Assembly (NCBI RefSeq): GCF_001709345.1
Contig: NZ_MDTQ01000001.1
Coordinates: 1,956,584 to 2,020,583 of the forward strand
Length of the DNA stretch: 64,000 nt
Direction of reading: 5' to 3'
Source: Terasakiispira papahanaumokuakeensis
GTDB taxonomy: Bacteria > Pseudomonadota > Gammaproteobacteria > Pseudomonadales > Halomonadaceae
This document shows positions 10,812 to 19,327 of the stretch, piece by piece (positions within the stretch are counted from its first letter, which is position 1; each line of letters starts with the position of its first letter). The notes below the pieces were generated by a model that ran no database searches, was not told the DNA's origin, and worked only from the letters and a program-made list of their open reading frames with translations. A program made the position numbers and the translations under genes.

Positions 10812-10894
10812 AGGCATCCGCAACGATATCAAGATGATAAGCGACACTGGTTTATTCTCAGAGCAAGCCAGTCAGCCAGTTAACAGGAATACTT

Positions 10895-11344
10895 ATGGCC
10901 ACAATATGGGTTGATGCAGATGCCTGCCCCACTGTCGTCCGAGACATCTTATTTAAAGCATCAGAACGCACACAGACCCCTTTAGTTCTGGTAGCCAATC
11001 ACGCGCTCCCGCATCCCAAATCACCACTGATTCGAATGCGGCAAGTCCCGGGGGGATTTGATGTCGCCGATGATGAAATCGTCTCATTAGTTGAAGCAGG
11101 AGACTTGGTGATTACCGGTGATTTGCCACTGGCTTCAGAAGTATTGGAAAAAGGGGCATTTGCGATGAGCTCACGCGGTGATGCACATACTCCGGATAAC
11201 ATCCGAGCACGCCTCAACATGCGAGATTTCATGGAAACCATGCGCAGCAGTGGCGTTCATACAGGTGGCCCAAATGCTTTCGGGCAGCGTGAACGTCAAG
11301 CGTTTGCGAATGCCTTGGACCGCTGGCTGGCTAAATCTAAGTAA
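10895..11344 (+). CDS. UPF0178/DUF188 family protein (YaiI/YqxD-like)
   Basis: 149 residues beginning [19 protein letters not shown], the conserved signature of the UPF0178 family, with [17 protein letters not shown] and [16 protein letters not shown] further on. The fold is PIN-like with conserved aspartates, so a nuclease-type activity is suspected for the family but not established. AACAGGAAT precedes the ATG. It may be co-transcribed with xthA (83-base gap). Confidence 0.9.
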   Translation: MATIWVDADACPTVVRDILFKASERTQTPLVLVANHALPHPKSPLIRMRQVPGGFDVADDEIVSLVEAGDLVITGDLPLASEVLEKGAFAMSSRGDAHTPDNIRARLNMRDFMETMRSSGVHTGGPNAFGQRERQAFANALDRWLAKSK

Positions 11345-11356
11345 CGGTATGATGAC

Positions 11357-11397
11357 AAAAGCCCTGAGCGACACTCTCAACCGCTCAGGGCTTTTTT
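11357..11397. terminator. bidirectional terminator
   Basis: A 14-bp stem (AAAAGCCCTGAGCG with CGCTCAGGGCTTTT, 11-base loop) ends in TTTTTT on the plus strand and TTTT on the minus strand. It serves the YaiI-family gene on the plus strand and probably the TonB-cluster transcript arriving from the other side. Confidence 0.92.
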
Positions 11398-11409
11398 CTT
11401 AATCCGACT

Positions 11410-11477
11410 GTCTTAACCTGACGGCCTTAATCGACCGTCTTAATCTAGCGGTTTTAATCTAGCGATTTTAATTCGAC
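11410..11477. repeat. degenerate 13-14 bp tandem repeat, five units
   Basis: Five consecutive units with the core TTAA...: GTCTTAACCTGACG, GCCTTAATCGACC, GTCTTAATCTAGCG, GTTTTAATCTAGCG, ATTTTAATTCGAC. The period is 13-14 bp with drift between copies. It lies between the terminator at 11357-11397 and the TPR-protein stop at 11493, so it falls in the 3' region of two converging transcripts. Function unknown. Confidence 0.6.
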
Positions 11478-11492
11478 AAATTGATTGCAGTA

Positions 11493-12899
11493 TTAACGCT
11501 TGGCAACTTCAGGATCAGCAGCATCTGACATGGCCGATGACAGTAACGCCGTAGTTTTCAAATAATCTAACCAATACTGAGTCTGCTTAGCGAGGGTCTC
11601 ATCGCCTTCTTCGCGCGCTTGATGGTTCAACTTAGACAATAACGGTTGAGCCTGCTCGGCTTCATTAAGTTCAATCCAAGCCGTCGCTTGTAATAAACTC
11701 AGCTTCTGGCGCAACTCATGCTGCGCGCCAGGCATCACTGATAGCGCCTGATCTAATGAATCAATCACCCTCCGCCAATCGCCATGTGACTGGGCAAGCC
11801 CAGCGATCTGTCGATAAGCATTGGCCGCAGCTCTGGGGTCATCATTGCGAATACCCCGCGCATACGCGGCATAGGCCTCAACGGCTTTATCATACTGACG
11901 AGCCCGTCTCCAAGACTCGGCCAACCATTGACGATCACGGTGAGTCACTTGTCGTGGATGAGATTCTGCCCATCGTTGCAGTAAATGAGCAGACTCTAAT
12001 GGCTGATCTTGCTGTAATAAGCTCTGAACCAACCATCTGAGCGTATTAGGTGAAGTCACAGCGCCTTGTCGCCACCCGGCCTGAAGCGTCGCGAGTGCGG
12101 AACGGTGCTGACCTGCCTGGCGTTGCAACTGAGCCAGTAAAGTCCATTGATTCTCTTGATCAGGACCCGCTAAATCCAAACGCAAGCGTTGCAACTCGAT
12201 TGCCCGCGGATAACGCTTTAACTCATCATAGATTTTAACACCCAGGGCCAGCCACCCATCTTGAGGGGTCCCCTCAACCTTGCGTAGCGCTTGGTCGATA
12301 AACTTCGCTGCGTCTTCCCAATCAGACTGACGCGCATAAAGTACAGCGGCGAGATGATCCGCTCGTGCAGGCACTGTCTGAGCATGGGCCATCCATCCCT
12401 TAAGCGTTTGTAATGCCAAGCGATCTTGCTCTGCAGCCAGGGCTGTTTGTACCAACGTCCATCTCAAATCCTGAACCCGCTCGGCAGGTAATACCGAATC
12501 AGTCTGATGCTCGGCTAACGTCGCTTTCAAGCGGGGTAAAATATCACTCGCTCGATCTTCATTAATCGCCCGTGATGCTTCAAATCTGACCAGAATGACT
12601 CGCATCAACTGTTTGCCAGGTGAATCACCCTCAGCTTCATACCAGGCCGCTTGCCACAGTGTTTCCCAGTTTTCATCTGCGACGGCTTGCTGTGATGGCG
12701 CTTCACTGTTGAGTAAATCTTGTAACGCTTCCAGTCGCTTAAAATCACCGGGGGATAAAGTGATATTGCCCGCAGCCTGTGTCACGGAGGTCATTATTAA
12801 CATCAGCACCCCACCGGCAATAGCACGCCGGAGGCCGCCAACCCAATGACCCGCCACTCTGTTGAAAAATCGACTGACCCGACGATGCTTAAGCGTCAT
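11493..12899 (-). CDS. TPR-repeat protein of the TonB2-type cluster
   Basis: 468 residues: an N-terminal basic region and one hydrophobic signal/anchor segment (~residues 22-42, AIAGGVLMLIMTSVTQAA), then helical repeats with TPR-like spacing (e.g. LKRYPRAIELQRLRLDLAG, QYDKAVEAYAAYARG, WRRVIDSLDQALSV). It is last in a six-gene overlapping operon and overlaps tonB by 4 bases. In Vibrio the equivalent TPR gene lies directly downstream of tonB2. Its role there is not firmly known; a periplasmic accessory or scaffold is the usual suggestion. Confidence 0.88.
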   Translation of the reverse strand: MTLKHRRVSRFFNRVAGHWVGGLRRAIAGGVLMLIMTSVTQAAGNITLSPGDFKRLEALQDLLNSEAPSQQAVADENWETLWQAAWYEAEGDSPGKQLMRVILVRFEASRAINEDRASDILPRLKATLAEHQTDSVLPAERVQDLRWTLVQTALAAEQDRLALQTLKGWMAHAQTVPARADHLAAVLYARQSDWEDAAKFIDQALRKVEGTPQDGWLALGVKIYDELKRYPRAIELQRLRLDLAGPDQENQWTLLAQLQRQAGQHRSALATLQAGWRQGAVTSPNTLRWLVQSLLQQDQPLESAHLLQRWAESHPRQVTHRDRQWLAESWRRARQYDKAVEAYAAYARGIRNDDPRAAANAYRQIAGLAQSHGDWRRVIDSLDQALSVMPGAQHELRQKLSLLQATAWIELNEAEQAQPLLSKLNHQAREEGDETLAKQTQYWLDYLKTTALLSSAMSDAADPEVAKR

Positions 12900-13558
12900 A
12901 GCTGAAACTCCAATCGTTGACGGACCAAGCGCTGCCCCGACTGACCATCAGGTAACGGATCAAACCGCCAGCGCGCAATCGCACGTTTCGCGGCATGATC
13001 AAAGACATTGGCAGGATCAGCGCCGACGACTTTCATTGAGTCCGCAATCACTTTACCTTCAGCATCAATGGCAAACACCAGCTCAACCCAACCTTCAATG
13101 CCTCGCCGCTGCGCCCGTCGTGGATAGCGAGGTGGCTCGCGATACACTGGCGTCAACATCGCTGGGCCAGAAGGGCCAACATCAATACCATTTAATGATG
13201 GAGCGCCAACGGGAGAAGACAATCCATTCAAGCTTAAGTCTGGTGCAGGCAGCACAGCATTCGGTGCTGACACCGCCTGAGTTTTGGGTGTCTCAGGCGT
13301 CGGGACTTGAGGCTGCTCCTCTGGCGGCTTCATATCGGGTTTATCCGGGGCAGGCTTGCGCGTTTGAACGGCTTGCTCCTGCTCCACCTGAGCCCAATTC
13401 AGCCTCAGACTATCATCAACCGGTGGCTTCTCTTGGGGGGGCTGAATTAACCATCCCAATAATATAAATAAGGTCAACGCCACCCCGAACCCAACCAGGA
13501 CAGCCATCACCCTGGTTAATGTCCGGCGACCTCGTAAGCGATAATGCAAATGCCCCAT
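12896..13558 (-). CDS. tonB: TonB family energy-transducing protein
   Basis: 220 residues. A short cytoplasmic start is followed by one membrane anchor (VMAVLVGFGVALTLFILLGWL, ~18-38), a proline-rich periplasmic spacer (~45-105, with PDKPDMKPPEEQPQVPTPET) and a C-terminal TonB domain (~130-220, RYPRRAQRRGIEGWVELVFA and a final RWRFDPLPDGQSGQRLV region). It links the ExbB/ExbD proton channel to outer-membrane receptors. It overlaps exbD by one base and the TPR gene by four. No TonB-dependent receptor is encoded in the window. Confidence 0.94.
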   Translation of the reverse strand: MGHLHYRLRGRRTLTRVMAVLVGFGVALTLFILLGWLIQPPQEKPPVDDSLRLNWAQVEQEQAVQTRKPAPDKPDMKPPEEQPQVPTPETPKTQAVSAPNAVLPAPDLSLNGLSSPVGAPSLNGIDVGPSGPAMLTPVYREPPRYPRRAQRRGIEGWVELVFAIDAEGKVIADSMKVVGADPANVFDHAAKRAIARWRFDPLPDGQSGQRLVRQRLEFQL

Positions 13559-13971
13559 TACTTCATCCCCGGTGCGGCAGCCAAGGACATCTGTTCAATA
13601 CCTGCGGCTCGCAAGCGATCCATGACGGCCACTAAGTCTCCGGTGCTCGCCTTCTCATCCGCTTGAATAATGACCTGACTACCCGGTTGTCGCGCCACCA
13701 TACGGGACACCTCAGCGCCCACAGCGCCTAAAGCCAAGCGCTGACCATCAGCCCAGACTTCCCCCTTATCACTAATGGCCACCAAAACCTGACTACCCGT
13801 CTGAGCCTGTGCAGTACTGGCCTGAGGGCGACTGACATCAATACCGGTTTCATTGACAAAACTTGTGGTCACAATAAAGAAAATCAGCATGATGAACACC
13901 ACATCCAACATCGGGGTTAGATTAACCTCGGCTTCATCCTGATCCTGTCCCTGAAGATGACGTCGTCTCAT
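13558..13971 (-). CDS. exbD: ExbD/TolR family biopolymer transport protein
   Basis: 137 residues. One membrane segment (MLDVVFIMLIFFIVTTSFV, ~22-41) carries the conserved proton-path Asp in NLTPMLDVVFI, followed by a periplasmic domain. It starts with ATG inside the end of exbB (4-base overlap). It forms the proton-driven motor with ExbB. Confidence 0.95.
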   Translation of the reverse strand: MRRRHLQGQDQDEAEVNLTPMLDVVFIMLIFFIVTTSFVNETGIDVSRPQASTAQAQTGSQVLVAISDKGEVWADGQRLALGAVGAEVSRMVARQPGSQVIIQADEKASTGDLVAVMDRLRAAGIEQMSLAAAPGMK

Positions 13972-14444
13972 GCCTGTGCTCCAAGATGTTGCAGTTTAAC
14001 TCTTACCCGACGCTGCCATTGCCCAAGCAACATCAAACCTGTCACCGCAACCGCCATACCTGCCATTGTCGGCAGCGTCGCGCGCGCGATCCCCGCAGAG
14101 AGTACACGTGGGCTGGTTCCCAACCCGCTGGCCACGACATCGAATACCTGCATCATGCCTGTCACCGTACCGAGCAACCCTAACAGCGGACATATCGCGA
14201 CTAACGCTTTCATCCAGACAATACGCCCTTCCAGCAAGGCGCGAGATTGCTGGTGCAATGCACGCACCGCCAAGCGGTATCCGGTGTGATACGTTTCACG
14301 CCGTAAACGCGGCCAAGTCATAAGGCGTTCAACGGCCAAGGCGACTTGCAGCACGGCAATCAAAAGTAAAACAGGCATTAAAGGTCCACCGTCTTGCATC
14401 AGCTGCAACAACGGTTGCGGAATGAGCGTCATAATCCCGGCCAT
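13968..14444 (-). CDS. exbB: ExbB/TolQ family proton channel protein (ExbB2-like)
   Basis: 158 residues, short for ExbB but like Vibrio ExbB2. Three membrane segments are visible: near residues 15-35, 75-100 (ICPLLGLLGTVTGMMQVFD, the MotA/TolQ/ExbB signature) and 120-140 (ATLPTMAGMAVAVTGLMLLG). It follows the longer ExbB-like TtpC gene with a one-base overlap. Confidence 0.94.
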   Translation of the reverse strand: MAGIMTLIPQPLLQLMQDGGPLMPVLLLIAVLQVALAVERLMTWPRLRRETYHTGYRLAVRALHQQSRALLEGRIVWMKALVAICPLLGLLGTVTGMMQVFDVVASGLGTSPRVLSAGIARATLPTMAGMAVAVTGLMLLGQWQRRVRVKLQHLGAQA

Positions 14445-15826
14445 TAGACTGAGGCCACCGGTTCAGCAACCGCCGACTGCCGCTGATTCGATGTCCGTGA
14501 CAAACGCTGTACCAGCCAATGAGCGCCTTCAGCTTCAATTAACCGGCTCAAACGACGCGCTCGCCCTTGCAGTAATAAATGAGCAAATAACAATGGCACT
14601 GCAGTAATTAACCCCAGAACAGTCGTCACCAAAGCTTGAGAAATACCTCCGGCCATCAAGCGAGGTTCACCCGCACCAAACACGGTAATCGCCTGAAAAG
14701 TACCGATCATCCCAGCGACGGTCCCCAACAGCCCGAGCAAAGGTGCGATGGCGGCTAATAACTTGATCAATGATAAGCCACGCTCTAATGGTGCCATTTC
14801 ACGCAACAACGCTTCATCTAACGCATTTTCCAACACCGACTCAGAACCCGATGCCGGTAACCGCAACATGATGCGTCCTAATACATTATCTTTAACAGGC
14901 GCTTCCATCGCCTGATGCTGACGACGCATACGTTGGCTTTCCAGCGTCAAGCGAATGCCTTGAATAATCGCAATCAAAAGCCCCATCACACCCAACGCGA
15001 CAATGACATACCCAACAGCGCCCCCTTGTTGCAAGCGCTCCAGCAAACTAGGTTCACGCGTATTCAATTCATGCGCCAATCCGCGCGCGGGGTCAAAAGG
15101 CACCGCCTCACTATTCCCTTCAATAAACTGGGCCGCATCACTCACCGCTTCACTTGGTTGACCACCACGAACGATGAGCAACTGACCTGATCGACGGATC
15201 GCACCATCGCGAGAAATCAAGTCAAAATCACCCACTCGCGCCACAGTTTGATGCACCGCCGTACCTTGAAGCGGGGTATAATCGGCTTTAAATTCAGCCA
15301 CTTCCCCCGTTGCTTGCCAAATCAAGGGATGTAACTGCCACAACCGAGAAAGATCTTCAGCATCTGGAATGCCATGTTGATTGGCCAAAGCGTGCACCGC
15401 CTGACTCAGCTGCGGCTGGTCAACGGTAACCAATGAATCATCAAGCCGAGATTGCAGCTGTTGCACCCCATCATCAAAGGCGCCGAACACTTCTCCCAGA
15501 TGCCCAGATTCTCGTGTTAACGTCTGCTGCAGTTCTTCTAATTGATTCTCTAACTGCGCCTGCTCATCTTCCAGCTTCTGACGCCGAGCCTCAGCCCGAG
15601 ACAAAGCCTGGCGCTGTGCGGACAATTGCTGAGCACGTTGATTACGATCAGAGGTGAGCGCTGCTTTCCGAGCTTCTTCACGAGCCCGGCGATCTAATGC
15701 ATCATGCTGGCTCTCGTTCAATAGCTGTTGCCATGCGGTATCATCAGATGCTGCATGTACAGTTAACGGCCCCATCATGATGATCCCTAAGAGCGCTGCC
15801 AGGTAACCCCGTCGATATAACTTCAT
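14444..15826 (-). CDS. TtpC-like MotA/TolQ/ExbB proton channel protein with coiled-coil periplasmic domain
   Basis: 460 residues. A signal peptide (MKLYRRGYLAALLGIIMMG...VHA) is followed by a long charged coiled coil (~30-120, with KLEDEQAQLENQLEELQQTL), a globular region with GQLLIVRGGQ, and a C-terminal ExbB-like domain with three membrane segments (~255-280, 355-380, 395-420, including IAPLLGLLGTVAGMIGTFQ). This is the architecture of TtpC, the fourth component of the Vibrio TonB2 system, required there for iron transport. A 4-base overlap joins it to the DUF3450 gene. Confidence 0.9.
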   Translation of the reverse strand: MKLYRRGYLAALLGIIMMGPLTVHAASDDTAWQQLLNESQHDALDRRAREEARKAALTSDRNQRAQQLSAQRQALSRAEARRQKLEDEQAQLENQLEELQQTLTRESGHLGEVFGAFDDGVQQLQSRLDDSLVTVDQPQLSQAVHALANQHGIPDAEDLSRLWQLHPLIWQATGEVAEFKADYTPLQGTAVHQTVARVGDFDLISRDGAIRRSGQLLIVRGGQPSEAVSDAAQFIEGNSEAVPFDPARGLAHELNTREPSLLERLQQGGAVGYVIVALGVMGLLIAIIQGIRLTLESQRMRRQHQAMEAPVKDNVLGRIMLRLPASGSESVLENALDEALLREMAPLERGLSLIKLLAAIAPLLGLLGTVAGMIGTFQAITVFGAGEPRLMAGGISQALVTTVLGLITAVPLLFAHLLLQGRARRLSRLIEAEGAHWLVQRLSRTSNQRQSAVAEPVASV

Positions 15827-16656
15827 GATTGCGACTCCTGATCAGCAGTACTCTGTTTCGGGCTAGGTTTCTCCGTTGGTGCTACGGATAACGGCAAAGT
15901 CAGCAAGCGCGGTACCCCTTGCTCTTTTGCCATGGCAATCCCCTGCCTTAATTCATTCAAAGCCCCACCTTCCAATGGCTGCCATTGCTGGCTATCAGAT
16001 GACCACAAGCCACCTTGTCCTTGGTTATCGAGGTAATAAAGCCCTATCCGCCCTATCCGAAGCATTTGTACCTGACGGGTCTGCCCCTGAACATTCAACT
16101 GCTCATCCCAGGTCTCCAATGTGCGGCCAAAATCTAGCTCACGCCGATAACTGGCGAGTACCTGACGAAGCTTCTCGGCTTGACTGACATCCACTCGATC
16201 CAGTAATTGGCGTAGTTGTTCCACTCGCGCCAATCGCTCATCCTGATGAAAAGGCAGGTCGGCACGGATCAACTGTTCCATGCGCGAGACCATCTCGCTG
16301 AGCATGGGCAATAATGCACGTCGAGTCGATTCAAGCGAACTGATCTGGCGCTGAACATCGGCCACTTCATCACGCAGACCCTGAACCCAACGATCAAGAC
16401 GTTGGTTATAAGCCTCGACCTGGAGCGTTTCATGGCGCAACTGACGATATTCAGCGAAGAACTCCTGTGCGGCCTCATCTAACTGCTCGGCTTGAGCTTG
16501 AGCCCTACGGGCAGAAGTATTAGAGGCTGATTCATTTTGCGTCACGGCTTCACTGGCGGCCATGGTGACTGGGCTGTATACCCCTTGCACCACCAGTAGC
16601 ATCATCCCCAGATAAAGTCCCCAGCGGGATGAGCGGCAAAATCGCACTTGATTCAC
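15823..16656 (-). CDS. DUF3450 family periplasmic coiled-coil protein
   Basis: 277 residues with an N-terminal signal peptide (hydrophobic ~13-32, ending VTMAAS) and a long alpha-helical coiled coil (~45-180), then a beta-rich segment with RIGRIGLYYLDNQGQGG, the DUF3450 hallmark, where a residual DNQG and WQPLEGG follow. It is the first gene of the TtpC/ExbBD/TonB cluster, as in Vibrio and Shewanella. Function is not established; energy-transducing accessory is inferred from context. The frame starts with ATG after AAGGAG. Confidence 0.9.
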   Translation of the reverse strand: MNQVRFCRSSRWGLYLGMMLLVVQGVYSPVTMAASEAVTQNESASNTSARRAQAQAEQLDEAAQEFFAEYRQLRHETLQVEAYNQRLDRWVQGLRDEVADVQRQISSLESTRRALLPMLSEMVSRMEQLIRADLPFHQDERLARVEQLRQLLDRVDVSQAEKLRQVLASYRRELDFGRTLETWDEQLNVQGQTRQVQMLRIGRIGLYYLDNQGQGGLWSSDSQQWQPLEGGALNELRQGIAMAKEQGVPRLLTLPLSVAPTEKPSPKQSTADQESQS

Positions 16657-16767
16657 AGAAAACTCCTTGAAAGACTGAATCGCCCGAGAAATTCAAGCAC
16701 CAGAACATGACGTGCGATGGCACAGTTCAGCTTGATATCAGCTCGGTTTAGATGCGCTAATTATGCA

Positions 16768-16786
16768 CAAAATGAGACTTATTATC
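16768..16786 (-). promoter_or_regulatory. candidate Fur box upstream of the TonB cluster
   Basis: On the minus strand GATAATAAGTCTCATTTTG matches the 19-bp Fur consensus at 13 of 19 positions, with the left GATAAT perfect. It lies 112 bases upstream of the DUF3450 gene. Iron repression of a TonB system fits established biology. The match is moderate and not tested. Confidence 0.35.
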
Positions 16787-16897
16787 AAATGTATTCGTAG
16801 TGAGATATCGATTTCAAACGCCGCAGTGATGGGATATAACACCGATCACTGCAGCTTGCCGCCCCATCACCGAATCCAATACTGATAAGCCATGCGC

Positions 16898-16930
16898 AAA
16901 AAAAAGAGCCAGCATCGCTGCTGGCTCTTT
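16898..16930 (-). terminator. terminator of etfBA operon
   Basis: A perfect 12-bp stem (AAAGAGCCAGCA-TCGC-TGCTGGCTCTTT). Read on the minus strand, the hairpin is followed by a run of eight T, making it a strong terminator 157 bases after the etfA stop. The 16657-17086 gap otherwise contains only this and the putative Fur box. Confidence 0.9.
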
Positions 16931-17086
16931 AATAAGATGCGCACGATAAAAATACGCATTGCACGATACGTGCCATAAGAGACGTATCATGTGATACAAA
17001 GTGTGCTTCGACACGCTGCCAGGAAGATTGAGCGCAAGGTGCGCCAATGCTCACATGAACAAAGGTCAAAAACACCAAATGCAGGC

Positions 17087-18016
17087 TTACAACTTGCCTT
17101 CAAGCTCCGGCATCGCATCAAATAAATCGGCAACCAACCCATAATCCGCCACTTGGAAGATAGGCGCTTCTTCATCTTTATTAATGGCCACAATCACTTT
17201 GGAGTCTTTCATCCCCGCCAAGTGTTGAATAGCGCCAGAAATACCGACCGCAATATATAGTTCAGGTGCCACGACTTTACCCGTCTGCCCGACTTGCAAA
17301 TCATTCGGCACAAATCCGGCATCAACAGCAGCACGAGAAGCTCCGACAGCGGCTCCCAACTTATCAGCCACTTGATAAATATGAGAGAAGTTTTCGCTGC
17401 TGCCAACACCTCGGCCACCCGAAACGACAACACGTGCCGCTGACAGCTCAGGACGATCAGATTGGGCTAATTCTTCACCCACGAACTCAGAAACGCCTGC
17501 ATTTTGGACGGTGACGGACACCGGTTCCACTGAAGCACTGCCAGAGGCCGCAACAGGATCAAAGGAAGTCGGACGCACAGTAATCACTTTAACAGCATCA
17601 GTACTTTGTACTGTTGCAATCGCATTACCCGCATAAATCGGTCGCTGGAACGTATCAGCGGATTCAACTGCTGTAATTTCCGAAATTTGCGCGACATCCA
17701 ACAATGCAGCCACACGCGGCATAAAGTTCTTACCGTTACTGGTCGCCGGGGCAAATACGTGACTGTAATTCACCGCCAGCTCTTTCACCAACAAGGCCAC
17801 ATTTTCAGCCAAAAGATGATCGTAAGCCGCATCATCAGCCAGCAAGACCTTATTCACACCAGCCAATTTAGCGGCTTCATCTGCGATCGCAGCACAACCT
17901 TGACCAGCCACCAGAACGTCGACTTCTCCACCAATGAGCTGTGCTGCGGCCACAGTATTCGCCGTCGCGGCAATCAGCTCATTGTTGTGATGATCCGCAA
18001 TTACCAGAATGCTCAT
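17087..18016 (-). CDS. etfA: electron transfer flavoprotein subunit alpha
   Basis: 309 residues, standard bacterial EtfA. The N-terminal domain begins [14 protein letters not shown]. The C-terminal FAD-binding domain carries [55 protein letters not shown] and [17 protein letters not shown]. With EtfB it accepts electrons from acyl-CoA and other dehydrogenases. The start overlaps the etfB stop (ATGA). Confidence 0.97.
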   Translation of the reverse strand: MSILVIADHHNNELIAATANTVAAAQLIGGEVDVLVAGQGCAAIADEAAKLAGVNKVLLADDAAYDHLLAENVALLVKELAVNYSHVFAPATSNGKNFMPRVAALLDVAQISEITAVESADTFQRPIYAGNAIATVQSTDAVKVITVRPTSFDPVAASGSASVEPVSVTVQNAGVSEFVGEELAQSDRPELSAARVVVSGGRGVGSSENFSHIYQVADKLGAAVGASRAAVDAGFVPNDLQVGQTGKVVAPELYIAVGISGAIQHLAGMKDSKVIVAINKDEEAPIFQVADYGLVADLFDAMPELEGKL

Positions 18017-18765
18017 GAGATCACCTTCGCTTCATTTTTCAGTTTATCCACCAGCTCATCAACGCTGCCCACTTTAATCCCCGCCTGGCGCTCAGCAGGC
18101 GCTTCAACTTTCAGAAGCTTCAAGCGTGGCGCAACATCAACCCCAAAATCGGCCGGGGTTTTCGTATCCAACGGCTTACGCTTTGCCTTCATAATATTGG
18201 GCAGTGATGCATAACGGGGCTCGTTAAGACGCAGATCCGCACTGATAACGGCAGGCAATTTCAGATTCAGCGTCTGTAAACCACCATCAATTTCTCGGGT
18301 GACTTTGGCTTGTCCATCAGCGACTTCAAGGCCAGAGGTGAAAGCCCCCTGAGCAAACCCGGTCAACGCGGATACCATTTGAGTCGTCTGGTTATTATCC
18401 GTATCGATCGCCTGTTTACCCATCAGGACTAACTGCGGCTGCTCTTCCTCAATCACTTTACTGAGCAATTTAGCCACAGCCAGCGATTCCAGCGCTTCAT
18501 CGGTTTCAACCAGAATGCCACGATCGGCGCCTAACGCCATCGCCGTTCTGAGTTGCTCCTGGGCCGTTTTTGGCCCAATCGAAACCGCAACGATCTCGCT
18601 CGCAATACCCTTTTCTTTCAGACGTACGGCCTCTTCAACCGCAATCTCACAGAAAGGATTCATAGCCATTTTAACGTTGGCCAGATCGACGTCGGAGTTG
18701 TCCGCCTTGACGCGGATCTTGACGTTATAGTCAATGACTCGTTTGACAGCGACAAGAACCTTCAT
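18013..18765 (-). CDS. etfB: electron transfer flavoprotein subunit beta
   Basis: 250 residues beginning [20 protein letters not shown]. The EtfB signature region [22 protein letters not shown] and the [20 protein letters not shown] segment are present. It binds AMP structurally and docks onto dehydrogenases. It is the first gene of etfBA, divergent from ETF-QO, which completes the pathway to the quinone pool. GAGG lies 5 bases before the ATG. Confidence 0.97.
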   Translation of the reverse strand: MKVLVAVKRVIDYNVKIRVKADNSDVDLANVKMAMNPFCEIAVEEAVRLKEKGIASEIVAVSIGPKTAQEQLRTAMALGADRGILVETDEALESLAVAKLLSKVIEEEQPQLVLMGKQAIDTDNNQTTQMVSALTGFAQGAFTSGLEVADGQAKVTREIDGGLQTLNLKLPAVISADLRLNEPRYASLPNIMKAKRKPLDTKTPADFGVDVAPRLKLLKVEAPAERQAGIKVGSVDELVDKLKNEAKVIS

Positions 18766-19155
18766 AGAGTCCTCATTTCCTATTAGCTGATCTTATCCAT
18801 TGGAATGAAATGACGCAGGTTTTATAGCATTCATTTCAAGACATTTGGATAAAACAAGCGATTGAAGTTGGCACGCACGGGATAGCAGCTGGCGTGTCAC
18901 GAAACCTGCAAGATGATGACCGGAGAGGCAATTTCAGTCAAACACCACCTTAAACCAGTCAGTCACACTTTTACATCTGCTTGTCATAAGGCAAGTCTTG
19001 ACGCCTTATCTATCACATGATCCTACACAACACTCGCGTTATTGTGCAGCGCACATCCACTCAATGTCAGGTTATACTTCAGGCTAATCATCATCAACAA
19101 ATACGACATAGCACTTGACGCATTGCTATCAAGAACGTCAACTTAACGCAATTCG

Positions 19156-19184
19156 TTGACCTAAAGCAAACGACCGTTTTAAAT
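19156..19184 (+). promoter_or_regulatory. candidate sigma-70 promoter for ETF-QO
   Basis: TTGACC (19156-19161), a 17-base spacer, then TTAAAT (19179-19184), in the 562-base etfB/ETF-QO divergent region. It would give a leader of about 135 bases. Nothing else recognisable was found in this intergenic region (18766-19327); no clear fatty-acid regulator operator was seen. Confidence 0.35.
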
Positions 19185-19327
19185 CAAGCACTCATAATAA
19201 TATTGTCCAGCCATACTTTTGTAGATCCTGATACCGGTTATAGACCCAGAGGCAGGAGAATGGCCAGGGATCGACATACAATAATCCTGATTTTAAGGAC
19301 AATGGCATCTGATCTGAGGAGACCGCC

